NCBI RefSeq assembly: GCF_049310905.1
Contig: NZ_JBMEMN010000009.1
Coordinates: 15,534-79,533 of the forward strand
Reading direction: 5' to 3'
Origin: Gudongella sp049310905
GTDB lineage: Bacteria > Bacillota > Clostridia > Tissierellales > Tissierellaceae
DNA length: 64,000 nucleotides
Shown here: positions 25,402 through 34,651 of the stretch, in pieces
How the letters are laid out: each line of letters opens with the position of its first letter
How positions within the stretch are numbered: position 1 is the stretch's first letter
The notes under the pieces: model-generated
Database searches by the model: none
Told to the model about the DNA's origin: nothing
What the model saw: the letters and a program-made list of their open reading frames with translations, nothing else
Program-made: the position numbers and the translations under genes

Positions 25402-26667
25402 ATGTCAAAGAAAAAAGGGTTACTGATAATTGCAGCTGTTATCGGAATAGGAGCAATGATATATTTTTTTGTTATTAACAGATCCACAGAGATAGAAGTA
25501 AACTCAATGGAAGTCACGGAAGGTTCAATTGAACAAAGACTGGATATAACCGGGAAAGTCATTTCAGAGGATATCCAGGAAATTGTTGTGCCTGCAGGCA
25601 CAGAAGTCCTCCAGGTAATGATCGAAGAAGGGGAAGATGTAATCAAAGGAGATGTATTGGCTGTATTGGATCCATCCCAACTGGAGACAAGTCTTGCCAA
25701 ACAAGAAATTAATCTGGAGCAGGTTGAAGCAGATCTGAGAGTAGCTGGAGGATCAGCAGATAGACAAATCCTTCAGAACAATCTACAAAAAGCGCAAGAA
25801 TCTTTGAGTACTTTACAAAGAGATTATGAGGTGTCAAAGGGGAAATTGGAGGACATAAAAATCCTTTACGAAAATGGAGCTATAAGCCTGACAGAGTATG
25901 AGAATCAGGAGAATGCACTTAAGAGTTTAGAGTCAAGTGTCAAGACAGCAGCATTGAATGTTGAAGACGCAAAACTTAGGTACTCCGACCTGGGTTCGAG
26001 TACATCCAGTACAACGGGTAGTCTGGAAAGACAAAGAAGATCAATCTTATTGGATATTGAACAATTGAAAGAACAAATAGCAGACACTAAAATAATAGCA
26101 GATCTTGATGGAACTGTTGTTTCATTGGAAATCAAGGCAAATAGAACAGTTGGTACAGATTCAAAGATTGTGGTTCAGGATACGGAAAAGTTTCTATTTG
26201 AAGCTTTTGTTACGCAGGAAGATGCTGTGAGTATTGAGAGGAGCCAAAACGCAAGCATAAAGGTGACTGGAATAGAAGGTGAATACAGTGGTACAGTTGC
26301 AGAAATAGGAAGCAAGGCAGAAACAGACCCTTCCAGTGGAAGCAGCAGTCCAAAGGTTAAAATAACAATCCAATTATCTGCGGTGGATGAAAGAATTGTA
26401 TCCGGATATGATGCTGATGCGGAAGTGATTACTGGAAGCGTAGACAATGTGTTATTGGTAAATAATGAGGCAATCAGAGAAGATGGTGAAGCAGGTGCAT
26501 ATGTTTATATAATTGAAAATGGTATAGCAGTTAAAACATCAGTTCAAAGGGGAATTACCGACAGATACTTGACTGAGATTGTAGATGGCTTGGAGTTGGG
26601 AGATATTGTGGTTCTAAATCCTCCTGAGGAACTTCAGGATGGCTCAGCTGTAATCACTGTGGAATAG
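25402..26667 (+). CDS. HlyD/MacA-type periplasmic-adaptor-like efflux subunit
   Basis: The ATG at 25402 is preferred over one at 25369 because GGGAGGAG lies 7-14 bases upstream and the protein then begins with KKK and a membrane anchor helix (about residues 5-22). The 421-aa protein has the membrane-fusion layout: a lipoyl-like half-motif (VVPAGTEVLQVMIEEGEDVIKGDVLAVLD), a long coiled-coil hairpin (about 105-215), the second lipoyl half (ADLDGTVVSLEIKANRTV), and beta-barrel domains. Next to an FtsX-type permease and ATPase this is the adaptor of a MacAB-like export or envelope system in a Gram-positive cell. The B12-binding gene starts ten bases later. Confidence 0.9.
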   Translation: MSKKKGLLIIAAVIGIGAMIYFFVINRSTEIEVNSMEVTEGSIEQRLDITGKVISEDIQEIVVPAGTEVLQVMIEEGEDVIKGDVLAVLDPSQLETSLAKQEINLEQVEADLRVAGGSADRQILQNNLQKAQESLSTLQRDYEVSKGKLEDIKILYENGAISLTEYENQENALKSLESSVKTAALNVEDAKLRYSDLGSSTSSTTGSLERQRRSILLDIEQLKEQIADTKIIADLDGTVVSLEIKANRTVGTDSKIVVQDTEKFLFEAFVTQEDAVSIERSQNASIKVTGIEGEYSGTVAEIGSKAETDPSSGSSSPKVKITIQLSAVDERIVSGYDADAEVITGSVDNVLLVNNEAIREDGEAGAYVYIIENGIAVKTSVQRGITDRYLTEIVDGLELGDIVVLNPPEELQDGSAVITVE

Positions 26668-26677
26668 GAGGAAAGAC

Positions 26678-27328
26678 ATGGATAAATTTTACAATGAATT
26701 TATGGAGCTTTTTTCTCTGAACAGAATGGATGACTGTGTGGTTTCAGCCATGGAAGAGGTTCAAAGCGGAAGGATAACAATACCGGTTCTCTATGAGAAA
26801 ATACTTGTCCCTGCTCTTTATAGCATTGATGATTGTCCTGAGAGTGACCCTGGATGCATCTGGGATGAGCATGTTAAAACGTCCATAATAAGAACCATAA
26901 TTGAAGTTCTTTATCCTATTGTAATTGATCTTGGAGGGAAAGCGGAGAAAACAGGAGATAAAATTGTACTGACCTGTCCTGAAAAGGAGTATCACGAAGT
27001 TGGTCTCAGGATGATGTCGGATTTTTTTCAGATAAATGGTTATCAGGTGATTTATATTGGAAGCAATACACCAAGAGATCAGGTTTGGCAAGCAATAAGA
27101 ACAGAGAAACCAAATTATGTCGGAATCAGCGTTACTGATTATTATTTGCTTTTTGAAGCAAAAAGGATTGTTGAGAAAATAAAAACTGAATGCGTCAAAG
27201 ACATCAAGATTATTCTTGGGGGACAAGCATTCAGGAATAATCCTCACACCATTGAAGAAATAGGAGGAGACATCTATATTCAAGACTATAATGATGTTCT
27301 TGCCCTGCGAGAGGGGGAGAACCAATGA
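26678..27328 (+). CDS. Free-standing B12-binding-domain protein inside an ABC export operon
   Basis: The 216-aa protein has a helical B12-binding-2 cap (about residues 1-90, with WDEHVKTSIIRTIIEVLYP) and a Rossmann-type cobalamin domain. The cobalt-ligand motif is E104-Y-H106-E-V-G109, a variant of DxHxxG with Glu for Asp, followed by LRMMSDFFQINGYQVIYIGSNTP, the pattern seen in CarH/LitR-type light-sensing regulators and corrinoid proteins; VGISVTDYYL and IILGGQAF complete the domain. No DNA-binding domain or methyltransferase partner is present. RBS AGGAGG is just upstream; the stop overlaps the permease start (ATGA). It may be a sensor that binds a regulator or the transporter. That is inference. 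Confidence 0.85.
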   Translation: MDKFYNEFMELFSLNRMDDCVVSAMEEVQSGRITIPVLYEKILVPALYSIDDCPESDPGCIWDEHVKTSIIRTIIEVLYPIVIDLGGKAEKTGDKIVLTCPEKEYHEVGLRMMSDFFQINGYQVIYIGSNTPRDQVWQAIRTEKPNYVGISVTDYYLLFEAKRIVEKIKTECVKDIKIILGGQAFRNNPHTIEEIGGDIYIQDYNDVLALREGENQ

Positions 27329-28485
27329 GGCTTGCGCTAAAGATTGCTCTCAGATTTCTTAAGTCAGGTCGTGGACAAACCATTCTTATTGTACTAGGTA
27401 TTTCCATTGGTGTTTCTGTTCAATTATTTATTGGATCCCTGATTCAGGGTCTTCAGATCAATCTTATCGATACAACAATCGGTAGCTCATCACAGGTTAC
27501 AATAACATCGACAACTGATGATAAACTGATTGATAATTGGGATAGAACAGTATATGAAGCTAAAATGTTTGAACCTGAGGTTACAAATGTTTCAGTTTCA
27601 GCTGATGGACCAGCTACTCTGGATTATGAGGCGGACACTGCTCCGGTTCTTATCAGAGGATTCGATATCGAGGATTCAAATAAAATATACAATATTGAAG
27701 AAGGCTTGTATGAGGGAAGATTACCTGGACGAAAGGATGAAGTCCTGATAGGGAGAGAACTGGCACAAATTGCCGACGTTAGCTCAGGAGATAGAATACT
27801 TGTCCTAAATCCCGGTGGAGGATCCGCCAGATTTGATGTGACAGGACTCTATGACCTTCAAGTATCTTCCATTAATGAGTCATGGATAATAACGAACTTG
27901 CAGACTGCACAGGATTTTTTGGGAATGGGCAATAAGGTTTCTTCCATTGAAATGCAGGTTAGTCAGGTATTTGATGCAGATGCTATCGGCAACAGAATTG
28001 GTTATGCAGTATCTGATCCCAACCTAAGGGTAGATAACTGGAAGGATCAGAATCAAAGTCTATTAAGCGGACTTAACGGGCAAAGTGTTTCTAGTTATAT
28101 GATTCAAATATTTGTACTTGTAGCAGTGCTGCTTGGAATATCGAGTGTTCTTGCAATTTCTGTTGTTCAAAGATCAAAACAGCTGGGTATTCTGAAGGCA
28201 ATGGGTATAAAAGATAGAGAAGCAAGTTTGATATTTGTTTTCCAGGGACTTATGCTGGGAATACTTGGAGCTATAATGGGCATAGCATTTGGATTTGGAT
28301 TACTGTATTCCTTTACAAAATTCGCAGTGAATCCTGATGGGACCCCAGTAGTTCCAATATATATAAACTATGGTTTTATTGCATTATCAGGAGTGTTTGC
28401 AATAGTATCTGCCATGATAGCATCACTCATACCAGCAAGAATTTCTTCTAGACTTAATCCGATTGAGGTGATCAAGAATGGCTGA
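27325..28485 (+). CDS. FtsX-type ABC transporter permease (MacB/LolC-like)
   Basis: The 386-aa protein has an N-terminal helix (about residues 15-40), a large extracytoplasmic MacB-like periplasmic-core domain (about 45-245), and three C-terminal helices forming the FtsX domain, with the typical segment VVQRSKQLGILKAMGIKDREASLIFVFQG and the ending LIPARISSRLNPIEVIKNG. Such permeases do not form a classical channel but convert ATPase motion into mechanical work on envelope partners or exported substrates. It overlaps the B12 gene by four bases and the ATPase gene by eight bases, so the cistrons are tightly coupled. Confidence 0.92.
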   Translation: MRLALKIALRFLKSGRGQTILIVLGISIGVSVQLFIGSLIQGLQINLIDTTIGSSSQVTITSTTDDKLIDNWDRTVYEAKMFEPEVTNVSVSADGPATLDYEADTAPVLIRGFDIEDSNKIYNIEEGLYEGRLPGRKDEVLIGRELAQIADVSSGDRILVLNPGGGSARFDVTGLYDLQVSSINESWIITNLQTAQDFLGMGNKVSSIEMQVSQVFDADAIGNRIGYAVSDPNLRVDNWKDQNQSLLSGLNGQSVSSYMIQIFVLVAVLLGISSVLAISVVQRSKQLGILKAMGIKDREASLIFVFQGLMLGILGAIMGIAFGFGLLYSFTKFAVNPDGTPVVPIYINYGFIALSGVFAIVSAMIASLIPARISSRLNPIEVIKNG

Positions 28486-29164
28486 TATAGTAAGATTGGA
28501 AAACATTGATAAGTTTTACGGAGACAAGATTAGAACTCAGGTGTTGTTTGACATTAATCTCAGTTTTGAGGAAAATAGTTTCAATTCCATAATTGGACAA
28601 TCTGGAAGTGGAAAAAGTACACTTCTTAATTTAGTTGGAACTCTTGACAAGCCAACTGATGGAAGAGTCTTTATTAATGACCAGAGAACTGATACCATGA
28701 ATGGCATTCAATTGGCAGAACTCCGGAATAGAACAATGGGGTTCATTTTCCAGTTTCATTACCTTTTACCAGAGTTTACTGCCAAAGAGAACGTTCTGAT
28801 GCCAAGCAGAATCATGAACTATCAATTGACACCTGAAGTAGACCAGTGGGCAGATGAACTTCTTGAGCTTACAGGGCTAACCAAGGTCAAGAACAATATG
28901 GCCAATGCAATGTCCGGAGGTCAGCAACAAAGAACTGCAATAGCCAGGGCACTTATAAACAAACCTTCTATTATACTGGCAGATGAACCAACCGGAAATC
29001 TTGATTCTGATACTTCAGAGAGCATATATAAGTTGCTGCGAGATATCAACAAGGAGTATGGTACTACTTTTATAATAATAACACACGATCAAAGAATTGC
29101 TGAAAAGACAGATCGCATAATTGAGCTAAAGGATGGAAAAGTAAATATGGATGTAAGAAGGTAG
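28478..29164 (+). CDS. ABC transporter ATPase (LolD/MacB-type)
   Basis: The 228-aa protein is a single nucleotide-binding domain with Walker A GQSGSGKST (about residues 39-47), Q-loop FIFQFHYLLPEFTAKENV, signature MSGGQQQR, Walker B IILADEPTGNLDS with the catalytic Glu, and switch ITHDQRI. The subfamily signature LLPEFTAKENVLMP is typical of LolD/MacB/FtsE relatives that pair with FtsX-type permeases. It overlaps the permease gene by eight bases. Together with the adaptor gene it forms a tripartite-like system. Confidence 0.93.
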   Translation: MADIVRLENIDKFYGDKIRTQVLFDINLSFEENSFNSIIGQSGSGKSTLLNLVGTLDKPTDGRVFINDQRTDTMNGIQLAELRNRTMGFIFQFHYLLPEFTAKENVLMPSRIMNYQLTPEVDQWADELLELTGLTKVKNNMANAMSGGQQQRTAIARALINKPSIILADEPTGNLDSDTSESIYKLLRDINKEYGTTFIIITHDQRIAEKTDRIIELKDGKVNMDVRR

Positions 29165-29195
29165 TTGTTAGCTTGGAAAGCAGGGAGTGAGACAG

Positions 29196-30092
29196 ATGTT
29201 TACGCAAAAAAGACTGGATGAGGCATTTGAAAACGCCAGAGTTGAGTACTTTGACAACACCTCAAAATTTGTTTTTATGAGTGACCATCACAGAGGTGAT
29301 GGCAGTCATAGCGATGAATTCACAAAGAATCAGAATTTATTTATGTTTGCTATGGATCATTATTATAAGAATGATTTTGTATATGTAGAGGTGGGAGATG
29401 GGGACGAACTCTGGGAACAGAGAAAGTTTAAATATATCAAGAATGCTCATTATGATGTTTTTGAAACCCTGAAGAAGTTTTTTTATCATGACAGACTTAT
29501 CATGCTATACGGAAACCATAATATTTACCTAAAGGACCCTGAGTATGTTGAGAAAAACTATACATCGTACTACAATGAATACAGAGAGCAAAAATTTGAC
29601 TTTTTAAAAGGACTTGAACCTGTTGAATCCCTTGTTTTAAAGCATAGAAAAACTGGTCAGGAGATATTTGTAGTGCACGGTCATCAAGGAGATCTTGCAA
29701 ATGACTACTTGTGGTATCCTACCATGCTGTCAGTAAAGTATTTTTGGAGATTTATGCACTCATTTGGGATTAAAAACCCTGCAAGTCCCACAAAGAACGT
29801 TTATAAAAGACATAAGATAGAAAGAAATTTCAACAAGTGGATATTAAAGAACAGGAAAATGCTGATTTGTGGGCATACACATAGGTTTAAATTTCCACGA
29901 ACAGATGAATTGCCTTATTTCAATACCGGAAGCTGCATATACCCTACTTCAATCACTGCAATAGAAATTGAAGAAGATCGAGTCCAAATCGTAACATGGA
30001 AGATGAGAGTGAATCAGGAAGGCATACTTCAGGCAAGAAGAGAAGTTATAAGGGGTTCGGAACTGGTAGGGAAGTACGATATCAGGGAATAG
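29196..30092 (+). CDS. Calcineurin-like metallophosphoesterase
   Basis: The ATG at 29196 is chosen because GGGAG at 29183-29187 is eight bases upstream; an in-frame GTG at 29187 overlaps the RBS. The 298-aa protein shows all metallophosphoesterase motifs in order: SDHHRGDGSH (D and H ligands), VGDGDELWE (GDxxD), YGNHNIY (GNHD/N), VHGHQGD and CGHTHRF. The fold hydrolyses phosphomono- or diesters with a dinuclear metal centre. There is no signal peptide, so it is cytoplasmic or peripheral. It is 31 bases behind the ABC ATPase and 16 bases ahead of the amylase, in the same apparent operon. The substrate is unknown. Confidence 0.87.
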   Translation: MFTQKRLDEAFENARVEYFDNTSKFVFMSDHHRGDGSHSDEFTKNQNLFMFAMDHYYKNDFVYVEVGDGDELWEQRKFKYIKNAHYDVFETLKKFFYHDRLIMLYGNHNIYLKDPEYVEKNYTSYYNEYREQKFDFLKGLEPVESLVLKHRKTGQEIFVVHGHQGDLANDYLWYPTMLSVKYFWRFMHSFGIKNPASPTKNVYKRHKIERNFNKWILKNRKMLICGHTHRFKFPRTDELPYFNTGSCIYPTSITAIEIEEDRVQIVTWKMRVNQEGILQARREVIRGSELVGKYDIRE

Positions 30093-30108
30093 ACGAGGGG
30101 GATTAAGG

Positions 30109-31557
30109 ATGGATAATGGAGTTATGCTTCAAGGTTTTGAATGGTATCTGCCTCAAGATGGCAGCTATTATAAAATGATGACAGAAAGAGTTGAAGAACT
30201 AAAAAATGTTGGATTCACAAGTGTGTGGATTCCACCGGTTTTTAAGAGTACAGGAACCAATGATGTCGGATATGGAATATATGATATGTTTGATTTGGGT
30301 GAATTTGATCAGAAGGGCACAGTAAGAACAAAATATGGAGTAAAGTCAGAGCTTCTTCAGATGATTAATGTATTTCACGAACATGGACTACATATATATG
30401 CAGATATTGTTATGAACCACAAGGCAGGTGGTGATAGGCAGGAGAAATTTATTGCTGTGGAAGTGGATATGCAAGACCGTAACAAGGAAATCGGAGAACC
30501 CAGAGATATAAGCGGTTGGACCGGATTTGATTTTCCTGGAAGAGGAGGAAAGTATTCCGGGTTCAAGTGGAATTTCAATCATTTCAATGGAGTTGATTAC
30601 GATGACCTTACAGGAAGTAAAGGAATATTTAGGATCATTGGCGAGAATAAGGGTTGGAACCTTGGTGTTTCCTATGAAAGAGGAAATTACGATTACTTGA
30701 TGTTTGCAGACATAGACCACGCACACCCGGAAGTAAAATCGGAATTCATGAACTGGGCACAATGGTTTATTAAGGAGACGGGAGTGGATGGATTTAGACT
30801 GGATGCCGTAAAGCATATCGATGTGGCATTCTTAAAAGAGTTCTTCGAAAGTGTAAGAAAGACAGCCGGAGATGAGTTTTACATCCTAGGGGAATACTGG
30901 ACAAACAACATGAACTGGATAGAAGAATTTCTGAATAATACTTCATTCAAGGTAGATTTATTTGATGTGCCTCTTCATTTCAATCTTCATAAGGCATCAT
31001 TGGAGGGAGATAGATACGATTTAAGGAAAATATTTGATAACACTCTTGTATCAAGGTATCCTAATGAGGCAGTGACTTTTGTGGACAATCATGACTCTCA
31101 GCCTGGTCAGGGATTACAATCATGGGTGGAACCTTGGTTCAAGGAAGTCGCATATTCTCTGATACTCCTTAGGAGTAAAGGATACCCCTGTGTGTTCTAC
31201 GGTGATTACTACGGGACAGGTGAAGAGCATCAATATGACGGTATTAAGGATAGAATTGACTTGCTTATCCATATAAGGCAGAACTACTGCTTTGGGGAAG
31301 AGGATGATTATTTCCAGGAGTCCAATGTGATAGGATGGGTAAGAAAAGGAACAGAAGATAATCCAATAAAAGCAGCAGTGGTCATTTCCAATAGGGTTGG
31401 TGGAAAAATCAGGATGTATATCGGCAAAGAATTTAACGGAAGAGAATTTATCGATAAATTAGAGAACAAGAATAAACCGGTAGTAATCCAAGAAGATGGA
31501 TTCGGTGAGTTTTATACTCCATCAGCAGGTGTAAGTGTTTGGGTACCTAAAGATTAA
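30109..31557 (+). CDS. Cytoplasmic alpha-amylase (glycoside hydrolase family 13)
   Basis: The 482-aa protein is a GH13 (beta/alpha)8 enzyme of the cytoplasmic alpha-amylase type; it starts MDNGVMLQGFEWYLPQDG and has no signal peptide. Conserved regions are DIVMNHKAGGD (region I), GFRLDAVKH with nucleophile D232 (II), ILGEYW with acid/base E262 (III), and FVDNHDSQPGQ with D329 (IV). It should cleave internal alpha-1,4 links in glycogen or maltodextrins. RBS AGGGGGATT lies just before the ATG. It is the last gene of the operon, closed by a strong bidirectional terminator. Its presence behind an ABC export system has no obvious metabolic link. Confidence 0.93.
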   Translation: MDNGVMLQGFEWYLPQDGSYYKMMTERVEELKNVGFTSVWIPPVFKSTGTNDVGYGIYDMFDLGEFDQKGTVRTKYGVKSELLQMINVFHEHGLHIYADIVMNHKAGGDRQEKFIAVEVDMQDRNKEIGEPRDISGWTGFDFPGRGGKYSGFKWNFNHFNGVDYDDLTGSKGIFRIIGENKGWNLGVSYERGNYDYLMFADIDHAHPEVKSEFMNWAQWFIKETGVDGFRLDAVKHIDVAFLKEFFESVRKTAGDEFYILGEYWTNNMNWIEEFLNNTSFKVDLFDVPLHFNLHKASLEGDRYDLRKIFDNTLVSRYPNEAVTFVDNHDSQPGQGLQSWVEPWFKEVAYSLILLRSKGYPCVFYGDYYGTGEEHQYDGIKDRIDLLIHIRQNYCFGEEDDYFQESNVIGWVRKGTEDNPIKAAVVISNRVGGKIRMYIGKEFNGREFIDKLENKNKPVVIQEDGFGEFYTPSAGVSVWVPKD

Positions 31558-31582
31558 AAACGGCTCTTTTGAGCCGTTTTTT
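31557..31582 (+). terminator. Bidirectional terminator between convergent genes
   Basis: AAAACGGCTC pairs perfectly with GAGCCGTTTT around TTTT. The A- and T-rich flanks allow it to act for the amylase gene on + and for the PLP enzyme gene on -. Confidence 0.92.
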
Positions 31583-32682
31583 CATTTCAGCTTTCCTCTG
31601 CAGTCAATTTGAATCTCTTCCAGAACATCTTCTCCGGATACAAGATAAAGGCTATCGTATAGATTTACAACCGGGCAGATGTGGTTAGGAATGATTTCAA
31701 CCTTATCCCCTATCTGGACTTGCTTACTAAAATCTTTATTATATATCAGAGCATGTTCATCATACATTGAGTTTATTACAACATCGTCAAAACCTACAAT
31801 CTTTCCAAGACCCTCTGTAGCAGTAATTCCTTTCGATCTCTTTTGCATTGTCAAGCCCTTTGCACCTACATCGAGAACTACCCTCTCATCTGTAGGTTTG
31901 CTTATTATTGTTGCAAGCACAGTTGTAGCATTCATGTGGAAATCTCCTACAACATTTGCCTGAGAAGCATCCATAAAAATATAAGTTCCAGGTCTGATCT
32001 CCGTGACTCCTTCCATTATTGGGAAGTCTTGAATGAGGGATGGAGTTGACCCAATACTTACAACTTCAAGATTGAGACCAGCTTCCATTGCAAGAGTTGC
32101 AAAATGAAGTGTCCTCTTCTGACTTTCATCGTGGATTTTTCTTAAATCATCAAGATTGCTGGCACTGTAGGAATGTCCATCATGAGAAAATATCCCTTTG
32201 AAATGGATGCTATCAGAAGACTTGATATAGTCTAGAAGTCTTATAAAATCCATATCTTCAATTATACCCGACCTGTTTTCGCCTACTTCAATTTCAATCA
32301 AAACATTGGCTTTTTTGTTTGTAAACACTTTTTCTATCATCCTGGCTTGAGGTATGGAATCCAATCCGAAGGATACATTTATCGTTTCCTGGAGATTTTT
32401 TATTCTCTGGAGCTTAATCTCCCCTACAATCTCATTTGCAATAAAAATATCCTTGACTCCAGCTGCAGCCATGATTTCTGCTTCACCCACCTTTGCAACA
32501 GTAATACCTTTTGCGCCATTTTCCTGCTGCAGCAGTGCCAGGTGAGATGTTTTATGGGTTTTGGTGTGTGGTCTTAGGGCAACCTTGTTTCTATTGGCAT
32601 AATCCTGCATGAAGTGAATGTTATCAAGCAAAATATTTTTCCTTACTATGAGAGATGGTGTATCAAGTTCATGTATTTTCAT
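31582..32682 (-). CDS. D-threonine aldolase / D-serine deaminase-like PLP enzyme
   Basis: The 366-aa protein has an alanine-racemase-type TIM-barrel domain: cofactor lysine K41 in RPHTKTHK, then GITVAKVGEAE and FGLDSIPQ. A C-terminal beta domain carries the metal site HICPVVNLYDSLYLV (His and Cys ligands of the D-serine dehydratase/D-threonine aldolase group). Enzymes of the group either cleave D-threonine to glycine and acetaldehyde or deaminate D-serine, using PLP and a divalent metal. The two cannot be separated by motif alone. RBS AAGGAGG lies five bases before the ATG on the minus strand. The gene is single and convergent with the amylase gene. Confidence 0.88.
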   Translation of the reverse strand: MKIHELDTPSLIVRKNILLDNIHFMQDYANRNKVALRPHTKTHKTSHLALLQQENGAKGITVAKVGEAEIMAAAGVKDIFIANEIVGEIKLQRIKNLQETINVSFGLDSIPQARMIEKVFTNKKANVLIEIEVGENRSGIIEDMDFIRLLDYIKSSDSIHFKGIFSHDGHSYSASNLDDLRKIHDESQKRTLHFATLAMEAGLNLEVVSIGSTPSLIQDFPIMEGVTEIRPGTYIFMDASQANVVGDFHMNATTVLATIISKPTDERVVLDVGAKGLTMQKRSKGITATEGLGKIVGFDDVVINSMYDEHALIYNKDFSKQVQIGDKVEIIPNHICPVVNLYDSLYLVSGEDVLEEIQIDCRGKLK

Positions 32683-32808
32683 CTTGACCTCCTTGAATGT
32701 AACATGCTAGAAATTATATACCCAATTAGATCCAATTGCCACTCAATTAGGAGTTAGTGTAGTGTTTTCAGGGTAAATTATGTCTAAGTACAGCGAGGAG
32801 GAATGAAA

Positions 32809-33141
32809 ATGAAAGTGGCAAGGATTATATCATGGATAGGAGTATTGGCAATGTCAGCAGCTCTCTATTATGGTTTCACGGAAGGAAACTTTTTTGTTGA
32901 TGGAGGCATGATACTTGACAATCCATGGGGGATTGTATCCATGGTCGACTTATATGTTGGCTTTATCCTGTTTTCAATGTGGATATTTTTCAGGGAGAAA
33001 AACATACTTTCTTCCATAATATGGACAATAGCTATGATGGTATTTGGATTCCTGACTGGAAGCCTGTATGTAGCTATTCATCTTGGCAAGAGCAATGGAG
33101 ATTGGGATAAATTTTTCCTGGGAACGAGAAGTGATAGGTAG
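32809..33141 (+). CDS. Small membrane protein, DUF1475-like
   Basis: The start at 32809 gives a seven-base spacing to GGAGG at 32797-32801; the ATG at 32803 is too close. The 110-aa protein has three hydrophobic helices (about residues 3-22, 44-60 and 66-88). The segment NPWGIVSMVDLYVGFILFSMWIFFREK, with acidic VDLYVGF, resembles DUF1475, whose function is unknown. It is followed at 29 bases by another small membrane protein gene and seems to be the first of a four-gene membrane/thioesterase cluster. Confidence 0.75.
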   Translation: MKVARIISWIGVLAMSAALYYGFTEGNFFVDGGMILDNPWGIVSMVDLYVGFILFSMWIFFREKNILSSIIWTIAMMVFGFLTGSLYVAIHLGKSNGDWDKFFLGTRSDR

Positions 33142-33170
33142 CCTACAGATTAATATTGGGAGAGGTCAAA

Positions 33171-33842
33171 ATGAAAAATATCTTGTATGAAATAACGGAT
33201 GAGGTGAAAAGCGTTATAGGAGGGAAGACGATTGGAGCAATAGTCCCCCCAATTGTTTTTGTAATTGCAAACAATCTTTTTGGACTCCTCTGGGGAATCC
33301 TGGCTGCTGTTTTAACTGCTGTGATTATTGGAATACAAAGGTATTTGATGGGAGAAACAATAAAATATGCGGCTGGAGGACTTGTGGGGGTACTGTTAGC
33401 ATCTGCGTTTTCATTTTATGCAGGCAATGCAGCTGATTACTTTCTTCCAAGAATTATTTCAAGTGGGTTTTTATTTCTTGTTTCCATTGTAACCATTGTT
33501 GTTGGAAAGCCAATAGCAGCTCTTGCCAGTCATATTTCAAGAGGTTGGGAAATGGGATGGTTTATGAGGAAAGATGTTAAGCCTGCCTACAGGGAAGTAT
33601 CAATTGTATGGGCAATGCTATTCTTGTTGAGAATGTACCTTCAAGTTCTGCTATACAGGGGAGGAGACTTGTTTATAATGGCATGGGCAAATACACTATT
33701 GGGATTTCCTGCTACATTAACGGTCCTTATATTAAGTTATGTGTATGGTACATGGAGATTAAGGAACCTTGGTGGTCCTGGTATAGATGAGTACAGGGAA
33801 GACAAAACTCCACCATGGAAAGGACAGACAAGAGGTTTTTAA
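33171..33842 (+). CDS. Membrane protein of the DUF3159 / intracellular-septation-like group
   Basis: The ATG at 33171 has GGGAGAGG five bases upstream and is preferred over an in-frame codon at 33156. The 223-aa protein has about five to six membrane helices (residues ~18-130 and 140-195) and a charged tail. The segments VIGGKTIGAIVPPIVFVIANNLFGLLWGILAAV and TNxxLGFP-like NTLLGFPATLTVLIL suggest DUF3159. The function is unknown. It is 12 bases before the next gene. Confidence 0.7.
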   Translation: MKNILYEITDEVKSVIGGKTIGAIVPPIVFVIANNLFGLLWGILAAVLTAVIIGIQRYLMGETIKYAAGGLVGVLLASAFSFYAGNAADYFLPRIISSGFLFLVSIVTIVVGKPIAALASHISRGWEMGWFMRKDVKPAYREVSIVWAMLFLLRMYLQVLLYRGGDLFIMAWANTLLGFPATLTVLILSYVYGTWRLRNLGGPGIDEYREDKTPPWKGQTRGF

Positions 33843-33854
33843 GAAGGTGATCTA

Positions 33855-34571
33855 GTGAATAATTTTGGAAGGAATCTACCGGTTGTATTTACAGTGTTTA
33901 CTGCTGTTCTAATCACAATGGAAGCCTTGGGAATTGATGGGGATGTTATTAGCTACAGCAGATATGCAGTGATGTTGATTCTTTGCATTTCAGTTTATGT
34001 TGGAAGAGGGTCCTCTCTGGAACAAAGAAGACTATTTTGGGCATTTCCATTTATGGTAGTAGGGGATTTCTTTCTTGTATACTCATACACATTGGATGGC
34101 TTCCCTCAAATTATGAGATATTTTGGATTTATACCGTTTTCAATCGCTTATATTATTATAACAAGAGTATACTTGGAAGGATTTAAGTGGAACATAAATA
34201 GTATTTTAGTAGCCATTATTTATGGATTGTCTATATTAGGATTAGGTAGTAAGATTTATCCGCTGATTAATGGTATTGAGATTGTTTTAGGAACAATTGT
34301 AGCCTTGACAGTCACTATTATGGCATGGGCAGGGGCATCAGCATTATGGAATGGAGTTTATAATAGAAGAGTAGCTGCCATGATGGCAATCTCAGGGATG
34401 CTAATGGTTGTATGTGACTATGGCGTAGCCTTAGATCTGTTCTACCCGGAGTTTTATCAAATAAGAGAAGAGTTGGTACTGAATCTGGTTTGGCTTACAT
34501 ATATTCCTGGTTGGGTCATCCTTGCTCTTGTTGTTGTGGATAGAGATATTAAGGGTCGTGTTTATGGTTGA
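33855..34571 (+). CDS. YhhN-family (lysoplasmalogenase-like) membrane protein
   Basis: The start is a GTG at 33855 with RBS AAGAAGGTGA. The 238-aa protein has eight predicted helices. The family's acidic residues are in FMVVGDFFLVYSY (helix 3) and in SGMLMVVCDYGVALDLF near helix 7, matching the two aspartate-bearing motifs of YhhN/TMEM86 proteins, which in animals hydrolyse the vinyl-ether bond of lysoplasmalogens. Plasmalogens are common in anaerobic clostridia, so such an activity would make sense, but the bacterial role is unproven. Confidence 0.75.
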   Translation: MNNFGRNLPVVFTVFTAVLITMEALGIDGDVISYSRYAVMLILCISVYVGRGSSLEQRRLFWAFPFMVVGDFFLVYSYTLDGFPQIMRYFGFIPFSIAYIIITRVYLEGFKWNINSILVAIIYGLSILGLGSKIYPLINGIEIVLGTIVALTVTIMAWAGASALWNGVYNRRVAAMMAISGMLMVVCDYGVALDLFYPEFYQIREELVLNLVWLTYIPGWVILALVVVDRDIKGRVYG

Positions 34572-34651
34572 TAAAAACAGGTATATACTATATAAGAGAA
34601 TAAATAGAGATAATGTTGAATTTACTTGTGTTTTCAAAAGGGGGAGTAATA

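Noticed and set aside
26744..27325. 193-codon antisense frame inside the B12-binding gene
   Set aside because: The opposite strand carries the B12 motifs and has a good RBS and coupling; the antisense frame has none.
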